Shown piece by piece: positions 1-11,069 of a stretch of DNA of 64,000 nucleotides. Source of the stretch: JBKPNJ01 sp963695705 (GTDB lineage Bacteria; Actinomycetota; Actinomycetes; Propionibacteriales; Nocardioidaceae); NCBI GenBank assembly GCA_963695705.1, contig CAVOHB010000004.1:186001-250000 (forward strand), written 5' to 3'. The notes under the pieces were generated by a model. That model searched no databases and had not been told where the DNA came from. It saw only the letters and a program-made list of their open reading frames with translations. How positions within the stretch are numbered: the stretch's first letter is position 1; the number at the start of each line of letters is the position of its first letter. Made by a program: the position numbers and the translations under genes.

Positions 1-705
1 GACCTGCCCGACACTCGTCAGCAGGTGGTCGAACCCCAGGTGCGCCGCGACCAGCCGCTCGAGCTCGGCAAGCCTGCCGGGGTCCCCGTCGAACAGGTCG
101 AGCTGGTCCTGAGCCGTGCCGACCGGCCCCTTGATGCCCCGCAGCGGATAGCGGGCGATGAGGTCCTCCAACCGGGCGTAAGCGATCAGCGTCTCCTCCG
201 CGGCGGATGCGAAACGCTTGCCGAGCGTCGTGGCCTGCGCCGGCACGTTGTGGGTTCGCCCAGCCATCACCAGGGTCTGATGCTCCTCGGCCAGCCGGGC
301 CAGCCGGGCCAGCGTGGCCACGACGCGGTCGCGCACCAGCAGCAGCGAGTCGCGGATCTGCAGCTGTTCGACGTTCTCGGTGACGTCGCGACTGGTCATG
401 CCCTTGTGCGCGTGCTCATGACCGGCCAGTGCGGCGAACTCCTCGATCCGGGCCTTGACGTCGTGCCGGGTGACGTGCTCGCGGCGGGCGATCGACTCGA
501 GGTCGACCTGCTCCACAACGCGGGTGTAGTCCTCGATCACCCCGTCCGGCACGTCCACGCCGAGACTCCCCTGAGCGGACAGGACGGCCAGCCAGAGTCG
601 CCGCTCCAGTACGACCTTGTGCTCCGGCGACCAGAGGCGCACCAGCTCCGGCGACGCGTACCGGCTGGCAAGGACGTTCGCGATCACCGGGCCAGTGTCT
701 CGCAT
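1..705 (-). CDS. purB: Adenylosuccinate lyase, 3' part missing (window edge)
   Basis: Adenylosuccinate lyase acts twice in purine synthesis, releasing fumarate from SAICAR and from adenylosuccinate. The first 235 codons are present and the reading frame stays open to base 1, so only the C-terminal half (including the fumarase/lyase signature loop) is outside. Visible motifs are NVLASRYASPE near the N-terminus, a TSRDVTEN segment that contributes to the active site, and GRTHNVPAQ, the conserved Thr-His region. The ATG at 703-705 gives a typical N-terminus (MRDTGPVIANVLASRYAS), though the start has no strong Shine-Dalgarno sequence. It lies 33 bp downstream of purD on the same strand, so the two are probably cotranscribed. 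Identification is firm from family motifs; the exact start is less certain. Confidence 0.93.
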   Translation of the reverse strand, partial: MRDTGPVIANVLASRYASPELVRLWSPEHKVVLERRLWLAVLSAQGSLGVDVPDGVIEDYTRVVEQVDLESIARREHVTRHDVKARIEEFAALAGHEHAHKGMTSRDVTENVEQLQIRDSLLLVRDRVVATLARLARLAEEHQTLVMAGRTHNVPAQATTLGKRFASAAEETLIAYARLEDLIARYPLRGIKGPVGTAQDQLDLFDGDPGRLAELERLVAAHLGFDHLLTSVGQV

Positions 706-738
706 CCGGCGTCCGGCAAGCGGGGTCCGGGCCGCGGA

Positions 739-2016
<1,278 letters not shown>

Positions 2017-2063
2017 GGGCGATCAGGCTAGTCGAGTCACAGCTGCAAGCGGCGGCCACACGG

Positions 2064-3418
2064 TCAACCGGCTACCCGGGTGAGCGGCCGTCTGGTGTCG
2101 AGCAGGGCGAGGTCGGCGGCGGTACGGCCCGCGGTCCAGCCGTACCCATTGGTGACCGTGGCGTCTCGGGCGACCACGTTCCGGGAAGATCTGTCCGAAC
2201 GCCTCGTGCACGCGCTCGTCGTGCCGTTCCAGCAGCGGCACGAGTTCACTTCCGCGCCCCGTCTGCTCGACGGCGTCGTCGGTTGCGCTCTGCAGGCGTT
2301 CGCCGATTCGCGAGGCGTAGGCGAGCAGGAACGACCGGCGAAACGATGTCGTCCGCGAGGTGCCGCGCCGGTCCCCGTGGCGGCCGCATCCCAGCATGGC
2401 GGTGTTCGCCTGGACCAGCAGCGAGGTCGCCATCAGCTCGACCGCCTCCAGATCCGCCGGTTCGCCGACGACGGTGCAACAGTCGAGCTGCTCGGACAGC
2501 ACGGACCGGCACCGGTTTGCATCGGAGACAACGCCGATCAGCGTGGCCTTGGCGAAGACGTAGGGGCGGTCGATCCAGACCCGCCGCGTCGCCACGGATC
2601 CGCTCTGTTGGTCGGGCCCCGCCTGATCGGCATCGATCATGCGGTCGAGTGCGTACCTGCTGATCAACTGCTGCGCCTTGGCGGACAGCGCCTGGGCCTC
2701 CTCTTCGTACTGCGTGGACTCCGCCTTGGCCAGCAACGACCGAACCGTGCTCAGACGCTTCAGATCGGTGCGCGCCGCGGAAGCGCCACGCCCGGTCGTC
2801 GTTCCCGGAGGCGGGAGCACCTGCGTGATGCCGGGCAGCGTGTGGAGCAAGGCGCACAGGCTGAGCGCCATCTCCAGACCTGCGACGCTCCGCAGGTCGC
2901 CCGGTCGGGCCCGGCCGAGCCCGGCGAGGTCCGCCCGCCACTCGCCGGGGACCCGGTTCGAGCGGGTGCCTGTCGGCCTCAGCGGCGAGCAAGGCGGCCA
3001 GGGGAGGCACGTGGTGGGAGGTCAGCCGCCGTCGCGTGACCGCGGCGAGGTCCGACGGCGCCCAGCCACCGCCCACCGTCATCGTGATCGCTCTGGCGAG
3101 CAACCGGCTGAGTGAGTCGGTCACCACCGTCGCTGCGAGCGGGCTGTTGGGGCCGGCGAGCCGTTCGGCCCAGAGGCGAGCAGCCCGAGGCTCGATGACC
3201 ACCTCGCCGACGATGCCCTCGAGCAGGCCAGTCACCGTCCACCGGTCGCCGGCCGGACCGTGGCGTTCGTCCTGTCCGCCGGCCCACCCGTCCCGGCTGC
3301 CCGAGGCGTTGCGGCCGCCCGATCCTTCCCGGCTACTCGATCCGGCCGGTCCGCCAGGCCGGAAGTCTCTGCGCTTGCGCCGCTTCGCCGCTCGCCGCCG
3401 CCGATTGTTGACGCCCAC
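2064..3418 (-). pseudogene. DUF2786-domain protein, interrupted by two frameshifts
   Basis: Function unknown; the family is common in actinobacteria. Three overlapping frames together make one protein. From the GTG at 3418 (preceded by GGAGGG) the first frame encodes a basic N-terminus rich in RRRR/KRRKRR and a helical region up to about base 2960. A second frame then continues with RSVAGLEMALSL and the DUF2786 core (AKAESTQYEEEAQALSAKAQ) to about base 2183. A third frame supplies the family-like C-terminus (VTNGYGWTAGRTAADLALL) and the stop at 2064. The joins are single-base indels in GC-rich runs. They are either a real inactivation or sequencing errors; the sequence alone cannot decide. 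No in-frame stop codons lie in the homologous parts, so any decay is recent. Confidence 0.75.
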
Positions 3419-3606
3419 CTGTCCGCCCTCCTGATCCGCTGAAACGACGCTAGCGGCGATCGCCGACATGGTTGGCCACCGCGCGGTCGCACGTGTCTCG
3501 GCTGAGTGGAGCCCGGGGCCCGCCGGGAATTGCGCAGTTGTTGTCCACGGCTGACGGCCGTTGACCATCTAGCGCGCAAAACGTGGTGCGGTCGTGCTGA
3601 CGGCGT

Positions 3607-3691
3607 CAACAACTGTCGGATCGCGTGCAACAACTGTCGGATGACGTGAAATAAGTGTCGGATGGCTGGATACAAGTGTCGGATCGTGGGG
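3607..3691 (+). repeat. 21-bp tandem repeat, locus 1 (4 units)
   Basis: Four consecutive 21-bp units share the core CAA(C/G)TGTCGGAT: they begin at 3607, 3628, 3649 and 3670. The first two have CAACAACTGTCGGAT and the last two (A)ACAAGTGTCGGAT-like cores. The array sits between the purA stop (3697) and the DUF2786 start (3418). The same unit recurs near 18.8 kb and 25.9 kb in the same orientation. Because the unit is a multiple of three, it leaves chance open frames on both strands; none of these looks like a gene. Confidence 0.85.
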
Positions 3692-3696
3692 AAGGG

Positions 3697-4980
3697 TCAG
3701 GCGAGGTCGCGGAGCACGATGCTCTGGTCACGGGCCGGGCCGACGCCGACCACTGAGACCGGCGCTCCGGACATCGCTTCGAGGGCTCGCAGATAGCGTT
3801 GCGCGGCGCCCGGCAGGTCGCCGAACGTCCGGCAGCCGCTGATGTCGTCGTCCCACCCGTCGAACCGCTCGTACACCGGCCGCGCGTGGTGGAACTGCGT
3901 CTGGGTCATCGGCATCTCGTCGACCCGGGCACCGTCGATCTCGTACGCCACACAGACCGGAATCTGTTCCCATCCGGTCAGCACGTCGAGCTTGGTGAGG
4001 ACGAAGTCGGTGACCCCGTTGACCCGGGCGGCGTAGCGCGCGATAACGGCGTCGTACCAGCCGCACCTGCGCGGCCGCCCGGTCGTGGTGCCGTACTCCT
4101 GGCCGTTCGCGCGGAGCCGCTCGCCGTCCGCGTCGTGCAGCTCGGTGGGGAACGGTCCTTCACCGACCCTGGTCGTGTACGCCTTGACGATGGCGACCAC
4201 CCGGGCGATATCACGCGGCGGGATGCCGGCCCCAGTGCACGCCCCTCCCGATATCGCCGAGGAGGACGTGACGAACGGGTACGTGCCGTGGTCCACATCG
4301 AGCAGGGTCGCCTGGCCGGCCTCGAGCAGCACCGTCCTGCCGTCGGCCAGCGCCCGCGAGAGCAGCAGCCCGGTGTCGGCGACCATGGGACCGAGCCGCT
4401 CGGCGAACGCGAGCAGCTCCTCCACCGCCTCGTCGACCGGCTGCGCGCGCCGGTTGTAGATCTTGGCGAGCACCTGGTTCTTCAGCTCGAGAGCCCCTTC
4501 GACCTTCTGCCGCAGGATCTTCTCGTCGAAGATGTCCTGGACCCTGATACCGAGCCGGCTCATCTTGTCCGCGTAGGTCGGACCGATGCCGCGCCCGGTC
4601 GTGCCGATCCGGCGCGATCCGAGGAAGCGCTCGGTCACCTTGTCCATCACCCGGTTGTAGCTGGGCACGACGTGGGCGTTGGCACTGACGACCAGACGAG
4701 AGGTATCGATGCCGCGCCGGTCGAGATCGTCGATCTCCGAGAACAGCACGGCCAGGTCGACGACGACCCCGTTCGCGATCACCGGCACGACGCCGGGCGT
4801 CAGGATGCCGCTGGGAAGCAGGTGCAGAGCGAACGTCTGGTCATCGATGACCACGGTGTGCCCCGCGTTGTTCCCGCCGTTGAACTTCACGACGTAGTTG
4901 ACACGGTCACCGAGCTGGTCGGTCGCCTTGCCCTTGCCCTCGTCGCCCCACTGGGCACCGACGATCACGATCGCGGGCAT
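3697..4980 (-). CDS. purA: Adenylosuccinate synthetase
   Basis: Uses GTP to condense IMP with aspartate, the first committed step to AMP. The 427-residue product starts at the ATG at 4980 with MPAIVIVGAQWGDEGKGKAT, which places the catalytic Asp and the GDEGKGK GTP loop at the usual N-terminal position. NGGNNAGHTVV and TTGRGIGPTYADK (IMP site) follow, and TTTGRPRRCGWYD comes near residue 300. The open frame continues upstream to 5217, but that extension is not conserved in the family and would run into the promoter of the divergent kinase gene. A 21-bp repeat array lies immediately after the stop. Confidence 0.97.
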   Translation of the reverse strand: MPAIVIVGAQWGDEGKGKATDQLGDRVNYVVKFNGGNNAGHTVVIDDQTFALHLLPSGILTPGVVPVIANGVVVDLAVLFSEIDDLDRRGIDTSRLVVSANAHVVPSYNRVMDKVTERFLGSRRIGTTGRGIGPTYADKMSRLGIRVQDIFDEKILRQKVEGALELKNQVLAKIYNRRAQPVDEAVEELLAFAERLGPMVADTGLLLSRALADGRTVLLEAGQATLLDVDHGTYPFVTSSSAISGGACTGAGIPPRDIARVVAIVKAYTTRVGEGPFPTELHDADGERLRANGQEYGTTTGRPRRCGWYDAVIARYAARVNGVTDFVLTKLDVLTGWEQIPVCVAYEIDGARVDEMPMTQTQFHHARPVYERFDGWDDDISGCRTFGDLPGAAQRYLRALEAMSGAPVSVVGVGPARDQSIVLRDLA

Positions 4981-5013
4981 CCGAGCCGTCCCTTCCGGGC
5001 CGATGCGCGAACA

Positions 5014-5047
5014 AGCCCCGATGCGTGACGCAACAGCAACCGGGGCT
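5014..5047. promoter_or_regulatory. Hairpin in the purA leader
   Basis: An inverted repeat AGCCCCG (5014-5020) / CGGGGCT (5041-5047) encloses a second small hairpin, TGCG-TGA-CGCA. It lies 34-67 bp upstream of the purA start, within the divergent purA/kinase promoter region. It could influence purA leader RNA or bind a regulator. There is no T-tract, so a terminator is unlikely. The role is a guess. Confidence 0.3.
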
Positions 5048-5095
5048 CTTGCGGACCAAGGGTAGCGGACCCGCCAGCCGGTAGGGTCTGCCGAC

Positions 5096-5989
5096 GTGGA
5101 GCGCATTCTGGTGATCACCAACGCCGATGCCGGCAGCAACGAGAGCGACTCCCTCGACGCAGCCCTCGCGGTGCTGTCGGGGCAGGCGGACCTGGAGGTC
5201 GCGCAGACCGCTGACACCGCTGACCTCGAGGGCGTGCTGGCGAGGCGCGCGGACCGACGGGTCGTGGTCGCCGGGGGAGACGGGAGCCTGCACGCGCTGC
5301 TGGCGGCGCTCTATCGCCGAGAGGAGCTGGGCGAGGCGGTCGTCGGCCTGATCCCGCTCGGCACCGGCAACGATTTCGCCCGCAGCGTCGGCGTCCCGCT
5401 CGATCCCGGCGACGCGGCGCGACTGAGCCTGCATGGCGAGGTCCGCGCCGTCGACCTGCTCGAGGACCAGGTCGGCACCATCATCGTGAACGCGGTCCAT
5501 GTCGGTGTCGGTGCCGAGGCAGGACGTGAGGCCAAGGGCTGGAAGAGCCGGATCGGCAAGCCGGGGTACATGGTCGGCGCGGTCATCGCGGGCCTGAAGA
5601 CCCAAGGGCTACGGCTCCGGGTCGAAGCCGACCAGGAGGTACTCACCGATCTCGACCGCCTCGTCCTCCAGGTGGGCGTCGGCAACGGACGCACGGTCGG
5701 TGGAGGCACCATGCTGCTGCCCGATGCCGATCCGGAGGACGGGCTGCTCGACGTCGTCGTCTCGTTCGCCACGGCACCGCTGCGCCGGCTGTCGTACGCA
5801 GCCAGACTGAGGCAGGGAACCCACCCCCGGCTGCGCGACGTGCGTTATCTGCGGGCGCGCGAGGTCAGCGTCACCGGTCAGGATTTCTGGTGCAATGCCG
5901 ACGGGGAGCTCGAGGGTCCCGACCGACACCGCGCCTGGCGAGTGGTGCCGGGCGCGGCCCATATGGTGCTTCCTCCGCGCCGATCCTGA
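5096..5989 (+). CDS. Diacylglycerol/lipid kinase family protein (DagK/YegS type)
   Basis: Likely phosphorylates a lipid such as diacylglycerol at the membrane using ATP. The 297-residue product has the catalytic-domain signature VVVAGGDGSLHALL near residue 60 (GGDGS nucleotide loop) and LIPLGTGNDFARSVG near residue 90, both diagnostic for the DAGK catalytic fold. It also has the C-terminal beta-sandwich region (VGNGRTVGGGTMLLPDA). Translation starts at a GTG at 5096; the coding sequence is divergent from purA and shares its promoter region. Substrate specificity cannot be read from the sequence; sphingoid or undecaprenol substrates are alternatives. Confidence 0.88.
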   Translation: MERILVITNADAGSNESDSLDAALAVLSGQADLEVAQTADTADLEGVLARRADRRVVVAGGDGSLHALLAALYRREELGEAVVGLIPLGTGNDFARSVGVPLDPGDAARLSLHGEVRAVDLLEDQVGTIIVNAVHVGVGAEAGREAKGWKSRIGKPGYMVGAVIAGLKTQGLRLRVEADQEVLTDLDRLVLQVGVGNGRTVGGGTMLLPDADPEDGLLDVVVSFATAPLRRLSYAARLRQGTHPRLRDVRYLRAREVSVTGQDFWCNADGELEGPDRHRAWRVVPGAAHMVLPPRRS

Positions 5990-6113
5990 CGCCGCGAATC
6001 GATTTCCGAAGCGGTTTGTCGCGCTTGTGCGGACTCGTAGCCCGGATCGGTATTTTTCCGCCGGACAACCGTCGATTTTTCTTGCGGAATCGTGCATGAT
6101 TGGTTACGCGGTG

Positions 6114-6161
6114 CAATGCGGTGTCGGAATCGCAGCCGGGGACGATTCCGACACCGCATTG
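6114..6161. terminator. Perfect 19-bp inverted repeat, probable bidirectional terminator
   Basis: Arms CAATGCGGTGTCGGAATCG (6114-6132) and its exact complement (6143-6161) are separated by a 10-base loop. The element lies between two convergent genes, the kinase ending at 5989 and DUF3151 ending at 6221, which is where a shared terminator is expected. It has no T-tract. The surrounding 150 bp is less GC-rich than the genes. Confidence 0.6.
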
Positions 6162-6220
6162 CGCTCGCCGCATTTCGGGCACGCGCCGCCCCCGGGCGTG
6201 ACACGCCGTCGGGCCGGCAC

Positions 6221-6625
6221 CTAACGCAGTTCGTCAGGACTTCGCCCGGTCGAGTCTCGCAGCAACTCTGCGCATCGCTCCGACTCCGCTGTGTCGCCGA
6301 TGAGCGCGGAGGCCTTGGCCAGCGCGGCCAGCGCCCGCAGGAAACCGCGGTTGGGCACGTGCTCGTAGGGCACCGGCCCGTATCCCCGCCACCCATTGCG
6401 CCGCAAGGCATCGAGTCCGCGGTGATATCCGACCCGTGCGTAGGCGTAGGCGTCGAGATCGCGCCCGTCGGCCAGGGCACGCTCGGCCAGGACGGCCCAC
6501 ACCAGGCTTGATGCCGGGTTGGCCCGGGCGACCCCCTCCGCCGGCTCGCCGGCGTCCAGGCTCTCAGCCGCGGGGTCGGCCGGGAGGAGGGTGTCCGGAG
6601 GGCCGCCCAGCAGGTTGTCAGGCAC
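6221..6625 (-). CDS. DUF3151 family protein
   Basis: Function unknown. The 134-residue cytosolic protein matches the DUF3151 family of actinobacteria in length and in its conserved middle (PASSLVWAVLAERAL, YARVGYHRGLDALRRNGWRG, PVPYEHVPNRGFLRAL). It is all-helical in appearance, resembling a short TPR-like protein, with no signal peptide or membrane segment. It begins 7 bp after the fba stop, so it is almost certainly cotranscribed with fba. From memory the fba-DUF3151 adjacency is conserved in actinobacteria, suggesting a link to central carbon metabolism, but no activity can be assigned. Confidence 0.88.
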   Translation of the reverse strand: MPDNLLGGPPDTLLPADPAAESLDAGEPAEGVARANPASSLVWAVLAERALADGRDLDAYAYARVGYHRGLDALRRNGWRGYGPVPYEHVPNRGFLRALAALAKASALIGDTAESERCAELLRDSTGRSPDELR

Positions 6626-6632
6626 GATCGTT

Positions 6633-7667
<1,035 letters not shown>

Positions 7668-7767
7668 GGTCTGGGCTCCCTCGAGTGCGGACTGGGTTCG
7701 TCGGGCCCAGTATCCCCGCATGCGCCTGCGACGACCAGCGGCGGGCTACTGGGAGAGGCTGCGGCTC

Positions 7768-9054
7768 TCAGGGTGTCGTGGCGGACGCCTCGATCTCCGG
7801 CTCGGCCTCGTCCTCCTCGCGTCCCGGCGTCCTCAGGTTCCACTTGCGAATCACCCAGCGGAAGATGAAGTAGTAGATCACCGCATAGCCCAGGCCGATC
7901 GGAATCAGCAGCAGCGGCCTGGTCGCGATGTCGAAGTTGAGCGTGTAGTCGATCGCGCCGGCGGAGAACCCGAAGCCGTCGTGTATCCCGAGCGCATTGG
8001 TCAGAGCCAGGGAGGAGCCGGTCAACAGGGCATGGATGAAGTACAGCGGCCAGGCGACGAACAGGAACGAGAACTCCAACGGCTCGGTCACCCCCGTGAC
8101 GAACGACGTCAACGCGGCCGACAGCATGATGCCGCCGACAATCTTCTTCTGGCTCGGCTTGGCCTCCTGCCAGATCGCGAAGGCTGCGGCAGGTAGCGCG
8201 AACATCATGATGGGGAAGAAGCCCGTCATGAACTGCCCGGCGCTTGGATCGTGTGCGAAGAAACGGGACAGGTCACCGTGCGCCACGACGCCGGTTTGCG
8301 GGTCCTTGTAGGAGCCAAAGACGAACCACACCAGCGAGTTGAGGATGTGGTGCAGACCCAACGGGATGAGCAGCCGGTTGGCGGTGCCGTAGATGCCCGC
8401 ACCCAGGGCACCCGCGCCGGTGAGCCACCCACCGAAGTCCTCGAGCCATCCGCCGACGGTCGGCCAGATCAGCCGGAACAGCACCCCGAGCAGGAGCGCG
8501 GCCACGGCCGTGACGATCGGCACGAACCGGCGGCCGCCGAAGAAGGCCAGATAGGTCGGCAGCTTGATGCGGTAGTAGCGCTGCCAGAGCAGCGCAGCGG
8601 TGATGCCGATGACGATGCCCCCGAGCACACCGGTCGGATTGGGCAGCGCCAGGTTGAGCGCCGTGACCCCGTCGATCTTGCTGTTCACCTGGTCCGACAG
8701 CGAGGAGGTGTCCGCGAAGAGCGTCCGGCTCACCCGGTCGAAGACGAGGTAGCCGACGACTGCGGCCAGGGCGGTGGATCCATCGGACTTCTTCGCGAAG
8801 CCGACCGCGACGCCGACCGCGAACAGCAACGGAAGGTTGTCGAACAAGGCCGCACCGGCCGCGGCCAGCGGCTCGGCCACCCGCGTCCACCCCAATCCGT
8901 CCGCACCGACGAGATCTGCCTGCCCCAGTCTCAGCAGCAGCGCTGCGGCCGGGAGCACGGCGATGGGGAGCATCAGGCTGCGTCCGATGCGCTGTGCGAC
9001 GGCAAGCCCGAAGATCTTGCGACCGCCGGAGGGGGTCGCGGGCTGAGAAGTCAT
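7768..9054 (-). CDS. PTS transporter subunit EIIC, N-acetylglucosamine/glucose type
   Basis: Membrane channel subunit of a phosphotransferase uptake system, most likely for N-acetylglucosamine given its neighbours. The 428-residue protein starts KIFGLAVAQRIGRSLMLPIA and has about ten hydrophobic segments. EIIC (glucose family) signatures include GLHHILNSLVWF and GVTEPLEFSFLFVAWPLYF. It has no EIIB or EIIA domain; both are encoded separately across the divergent promoter (12118 and 12345). The C-terminus is an acidic tail. Its start ATG overlaps the repressor stop by 4 bp (ATGA), so it is translationally coupled to the GntR gene. Confidence 0.9.
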   Translation of the reverse strand: MTSQPATPSGGRKIFGLAVAQRIGRSLMLPIAVLPAAALLLRLGQADLVGADGLGWTRVAEPLAAAGAALFDNLPLLFAVGVAVGFAKKSDGSTALAAVVGYLVFDRVSRTLFADTSSLSDQVNSKIDGVTALNLALPNPTGVLGGIVIGITAALLWQRYYRIKLPTYLAFFGGRRFVPIVTAVAALLLGVLFRLIWPTVGGWLEDFGGWLTGAGALGAGIYGTANRLLIPLGLHHILNSLVWFVFGSYKDPQTGVVAHGDLSRFFAHDPSAGQFMTGFFPIMMFALPAAAFAIWQEAKPSQKKIVGGIMLSAALTSFVTGVTEPLEFSFLFVAWPLYFIHALLTGSSLALTNALGIHDGFGFSAGAIDYTLNFDIATRPLLLIPIGLGYAVIYYFIFRWVIRKWNLRTPGREEDEAEPEIEASATTP

Positions 9055-9824
9055 CGAGATCCTTCCTGGACGTCGTGTTGCTCGGATGTCCAGTTCCGGT
9101 CCAGGGTCATGTGCACCTGGTAGCGGTCACCGCGGTACCAGGAGGTGACGTGCTCCACGACGTGACCGGCGGCGGTCGCCGTACGCCGGAACACCAGCAG
9201 TGGCATCCCGGCGCGGACCGTCAGCTGGTCGGCCAGGCGGTGGTCGGCACCTTCCGTCCACACGGTCTGCTGCGCGCCGTCGATGACCATGCCGAACCGG
9301 TCCTCGAACAGGGAGTAGAGCGAACCCGTGAGGTCCTCCTGGAGCAGGCCCTCGAGTCCGTGCGGGGTGTACCACCCGATCTCGTACGCCATCGGCTCTC
9401 CGCCGGCGATGCGCAGCCGCTCCAGGCGGTACGCCGGCTGCCCGGCCTCGAGTCCGAGAGCCGCGCGGGCGAACGTGGGGGGGACAGCCGCCTCGGACTG
9501 GATCAGCACCGTCGACGGCTCAAGCCCGCGCCGGAGCATGTCCTGGGTGAACGACTCGAGGTGCAGTTGGGAGTCGACTCGAGGGGCAGCGACGTAGGTG
9601 CCCTTGCCGCGTACCCGGTAGAGACGGCGCTCGTTGACCAGTTGCCCGATGGACTCACGGACCGTGGCCCGGGAGACGCCGTACCGTGCGCCCAGCTCGC
9701 GCTCGGAGGGAACCAACGCGTCCGGGGCGAGCTCGTCCTCGATCAGCCGCAGCAGGATGTCACGCAGCTGGCTGTGCTTCGGCACGGGTCCGTCGCGCAG
9801 CCGCGTTCCCAACCGAGTGGCCAC
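9051..9824 (-). CDS. GntR-family regulator, HutC/DasR subfamily (amino-sugar repressor)
   Basis: DNA-binding repressor expected to respond to glucosamine-6-phosphate or N-acetylglucosamine-6-phosphate. The N-terminal winged helix-turn-helix (PSERELGARYGVSRATVRES near residue 40) is followed by a UTRA effector domain with the YEIGWYTPHG segment. The GTG at 9824 has GGGAG six bases upstream; a TTG one codon earlier (9827) is possible. The gene is the first of a gntR-EIIC pair and is divergent from nagA. A 16-bp dre-like palindrome 21 bp upstream of the start suggests autoregulation together with control of nagA. Streptomyces DasR is the best-known relative; orthology is inferred from context. 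Confidence 0.9.
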   Translation of the reverse strand: MATRLGTRLRDGPVPKHSQLRDILLRLIEDELAPDALVPSERELGARYGVSRATVRESIGQLVNERRLYRVRGKGTYVAAPRVDSQLHLESFTQDMLRRGLEPSTVLIQSEAAVPPTFARAALGLEAGQPAYRLERLRIAGGEPMAYEIGWYTPHGLEGLLQEDLTGSLYSLFEDRFGMVIDGAQQTVWTEGADHRLADQLTVRAGMPLLVFRRTATAAGHVVEHVTSWYRGDRYQVHMTLDRNWTSEQHDVQEGSR

Positions 9825-9844
9825 CAAGATCTCCCGTTGTGAGG

Positions 9845-9860
9845 GGTGGTCCAGACTGGT
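9845..9860. promoter_or_regulatory. dre-like operator for the GntR/DasR-type repressor
   Basis: The sequence GGTGGTCCAGACTGGT closely follows the DasR responsive element AGTGGTCTAGACCACT as I remember it (eleven of sixteen positions identical, including the GTGGTC and AGAC core). It lies between the divergent repressor (start 9824) and nagA (start 9888), where it could control both. No second copy was seen in the window. Confidence 0.65.
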
Positions 9861-9887
9861 ACGGTCCGGCAGGGACTATGGCGCAGC

Positions 9888-11069
9888 GTGATCATCGATG
9901 TCAATGGAGTGCGCGTGACGGTGCTCGAGGCGCCCACCGTGGTGCAGGGATCGCGGTCACTGTCCCCGGGCTGGGTGGCGTTCGAGTCGGGGACGATCAT
10001 CGGCGCCGGGCGGGGGCGGGCACCGTCGGAGCTTGGACCGCCGACGATTCTGGGCTCCGGGACACTCGCGGCAGGGCTGGTCGACATGCAGATCAACGGC
10101 GCCTACGGAGTCGACTTCGCGGCGGCGACCGAGCAGCAGTGGGCCGAGGTGGCGGCGCGGCTCGCCCAGACGGGGTGCACGGCATTCGTCCCGACGTTCA
10201 TCACCGCATCGATCGACAACCTCGTCACCGCAATCACCCGGTACCGCCAACTGTCCTTGCCCGCCGGTGGGGCACAACCGATCGGGATCCATCTGGAGGG
10301 GCCCTTCCTGTCCGAGCGACGTCGTGGGGCGCACCGCGCCGAGCTGCTGGTCGACCCGACCGCGGATCGGCTGAGCCGACTCGTGCAGGCGGCCGGGCCG
10401 GACCTTCGGTACGTCACGCTGGCCCCGGAGCGATCCGGTGCGCTCCGGGCCGTCCGGGCGCTCCGTGCGGCCGGTGTCGACGTCGCGATCGGACACAGCG
10501 ATGCCGACCATGACACGGTCTTCGCGGCCGTCGACGCGGGAGCGAGCCTGGTGACGCACCTGTTCAATGCGCAGCGACCGCTGGGGCACCGCGACCCCGG
10601 CGTCGTCGGCGCGGCACTGGTCGACGAGCGGCTCACCCTCGGGCTGATCGCCGACCTGCATCACGTCGACCCGACGGCGGTCAAGGTGGCGTTCAATGCT
10701 GCTGCCGGACGGATCGCGCTGGTGACGGACGCGGTGGCCGCGATGGGCATGCCCCCCGGCCAGTACGAGCTCGGCGGCGACACCATCGACATCGCCGAGT
10801 CCGGACCGGCACTGCGTCCCGACGGGACGATCGCCGGCTCGGCGGTCCGGATCGACGAGGCGGTGGGCAACGCAGTCTCCTGCGGTGTCGACCGGCAGGT
10901 CGCAGTCGACGCCGCCACCCGCGTACCGGCGGAGGCGATGCGCCGCCGCGACCTGGGCCGCATCGAGGTGGGTGCGCGGGCCGACCTGGTGTGGCTGGAC
11001 GACAGCCTGCGGGCCGCATCTACGTGGGTTGCCGGAGAGCGCGTGTTCACCGCGGGTGCGCGCCGATGA
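9888..11069 (+). CDS. nagA: N-acetylglucosamine-6-phosphate deacetylase
   Basis: Removes acetate from N-acetylglucosamine-6-phosphate to give glucosamine-6-phosphate. The 393-residue amidohydrolase has GLVDMQINGAYG near residue 65, HLEGPFLSERRRGAH with the metal-binding Glu, AIGHSDADHD with a metal His, THLFNAQRPLGHRDPG, and ALVTDAVAAMG with the catalytic Asp. The GTG at 9888 is chosen because family similarity begins there; the frame is open back to 9846 but that stretch covers the operator. The stop overlaps the next gene by ATGA. It heads a five-gene run (nagA, SIS deaminase, EIIB, EIIA, HAD), all overlapping. Confidence 0.95.
   Translation: MIIDVNGVRVTVLEAPTVVQGSRSLSPGWVAFESGTIIGAGRGRAPSELGPPTILGSGTLAAGLVDMQINGAYGVDFAAATEQQWAEVAARLAQTGCTAFVPTFITASIDNLVTAITRYRQLSLPAGGAQPIGIHLEGPFLSERRRGAHRAELLVDPTADRLSRLVQAAGPDLRYVTLAPERSGALRAVRALRAAGVDVAIGHSDADHDTVFAAVDAGASLVTHLFNAQRPLGHRDPGVVGAALVDERLTLGLIADLHHVDPTAVKVAFNAAAGRIALVTDAVAAMGMPPGQYELGGDTIDIAESGPALRPDGTIAGSAVRIDEAVGNAVSCGVDRQVAVDAATRVPAEAMRRRDLGRIEVGARADLVWLDDSLRAASTWVAGERVFTAGARR

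Noticed and set aside
4981..5217. 79-codon N-terminal extension of purA
   Set aside because: Not conserved in the family; it overlaps the divergent kinase gene and promoter region.
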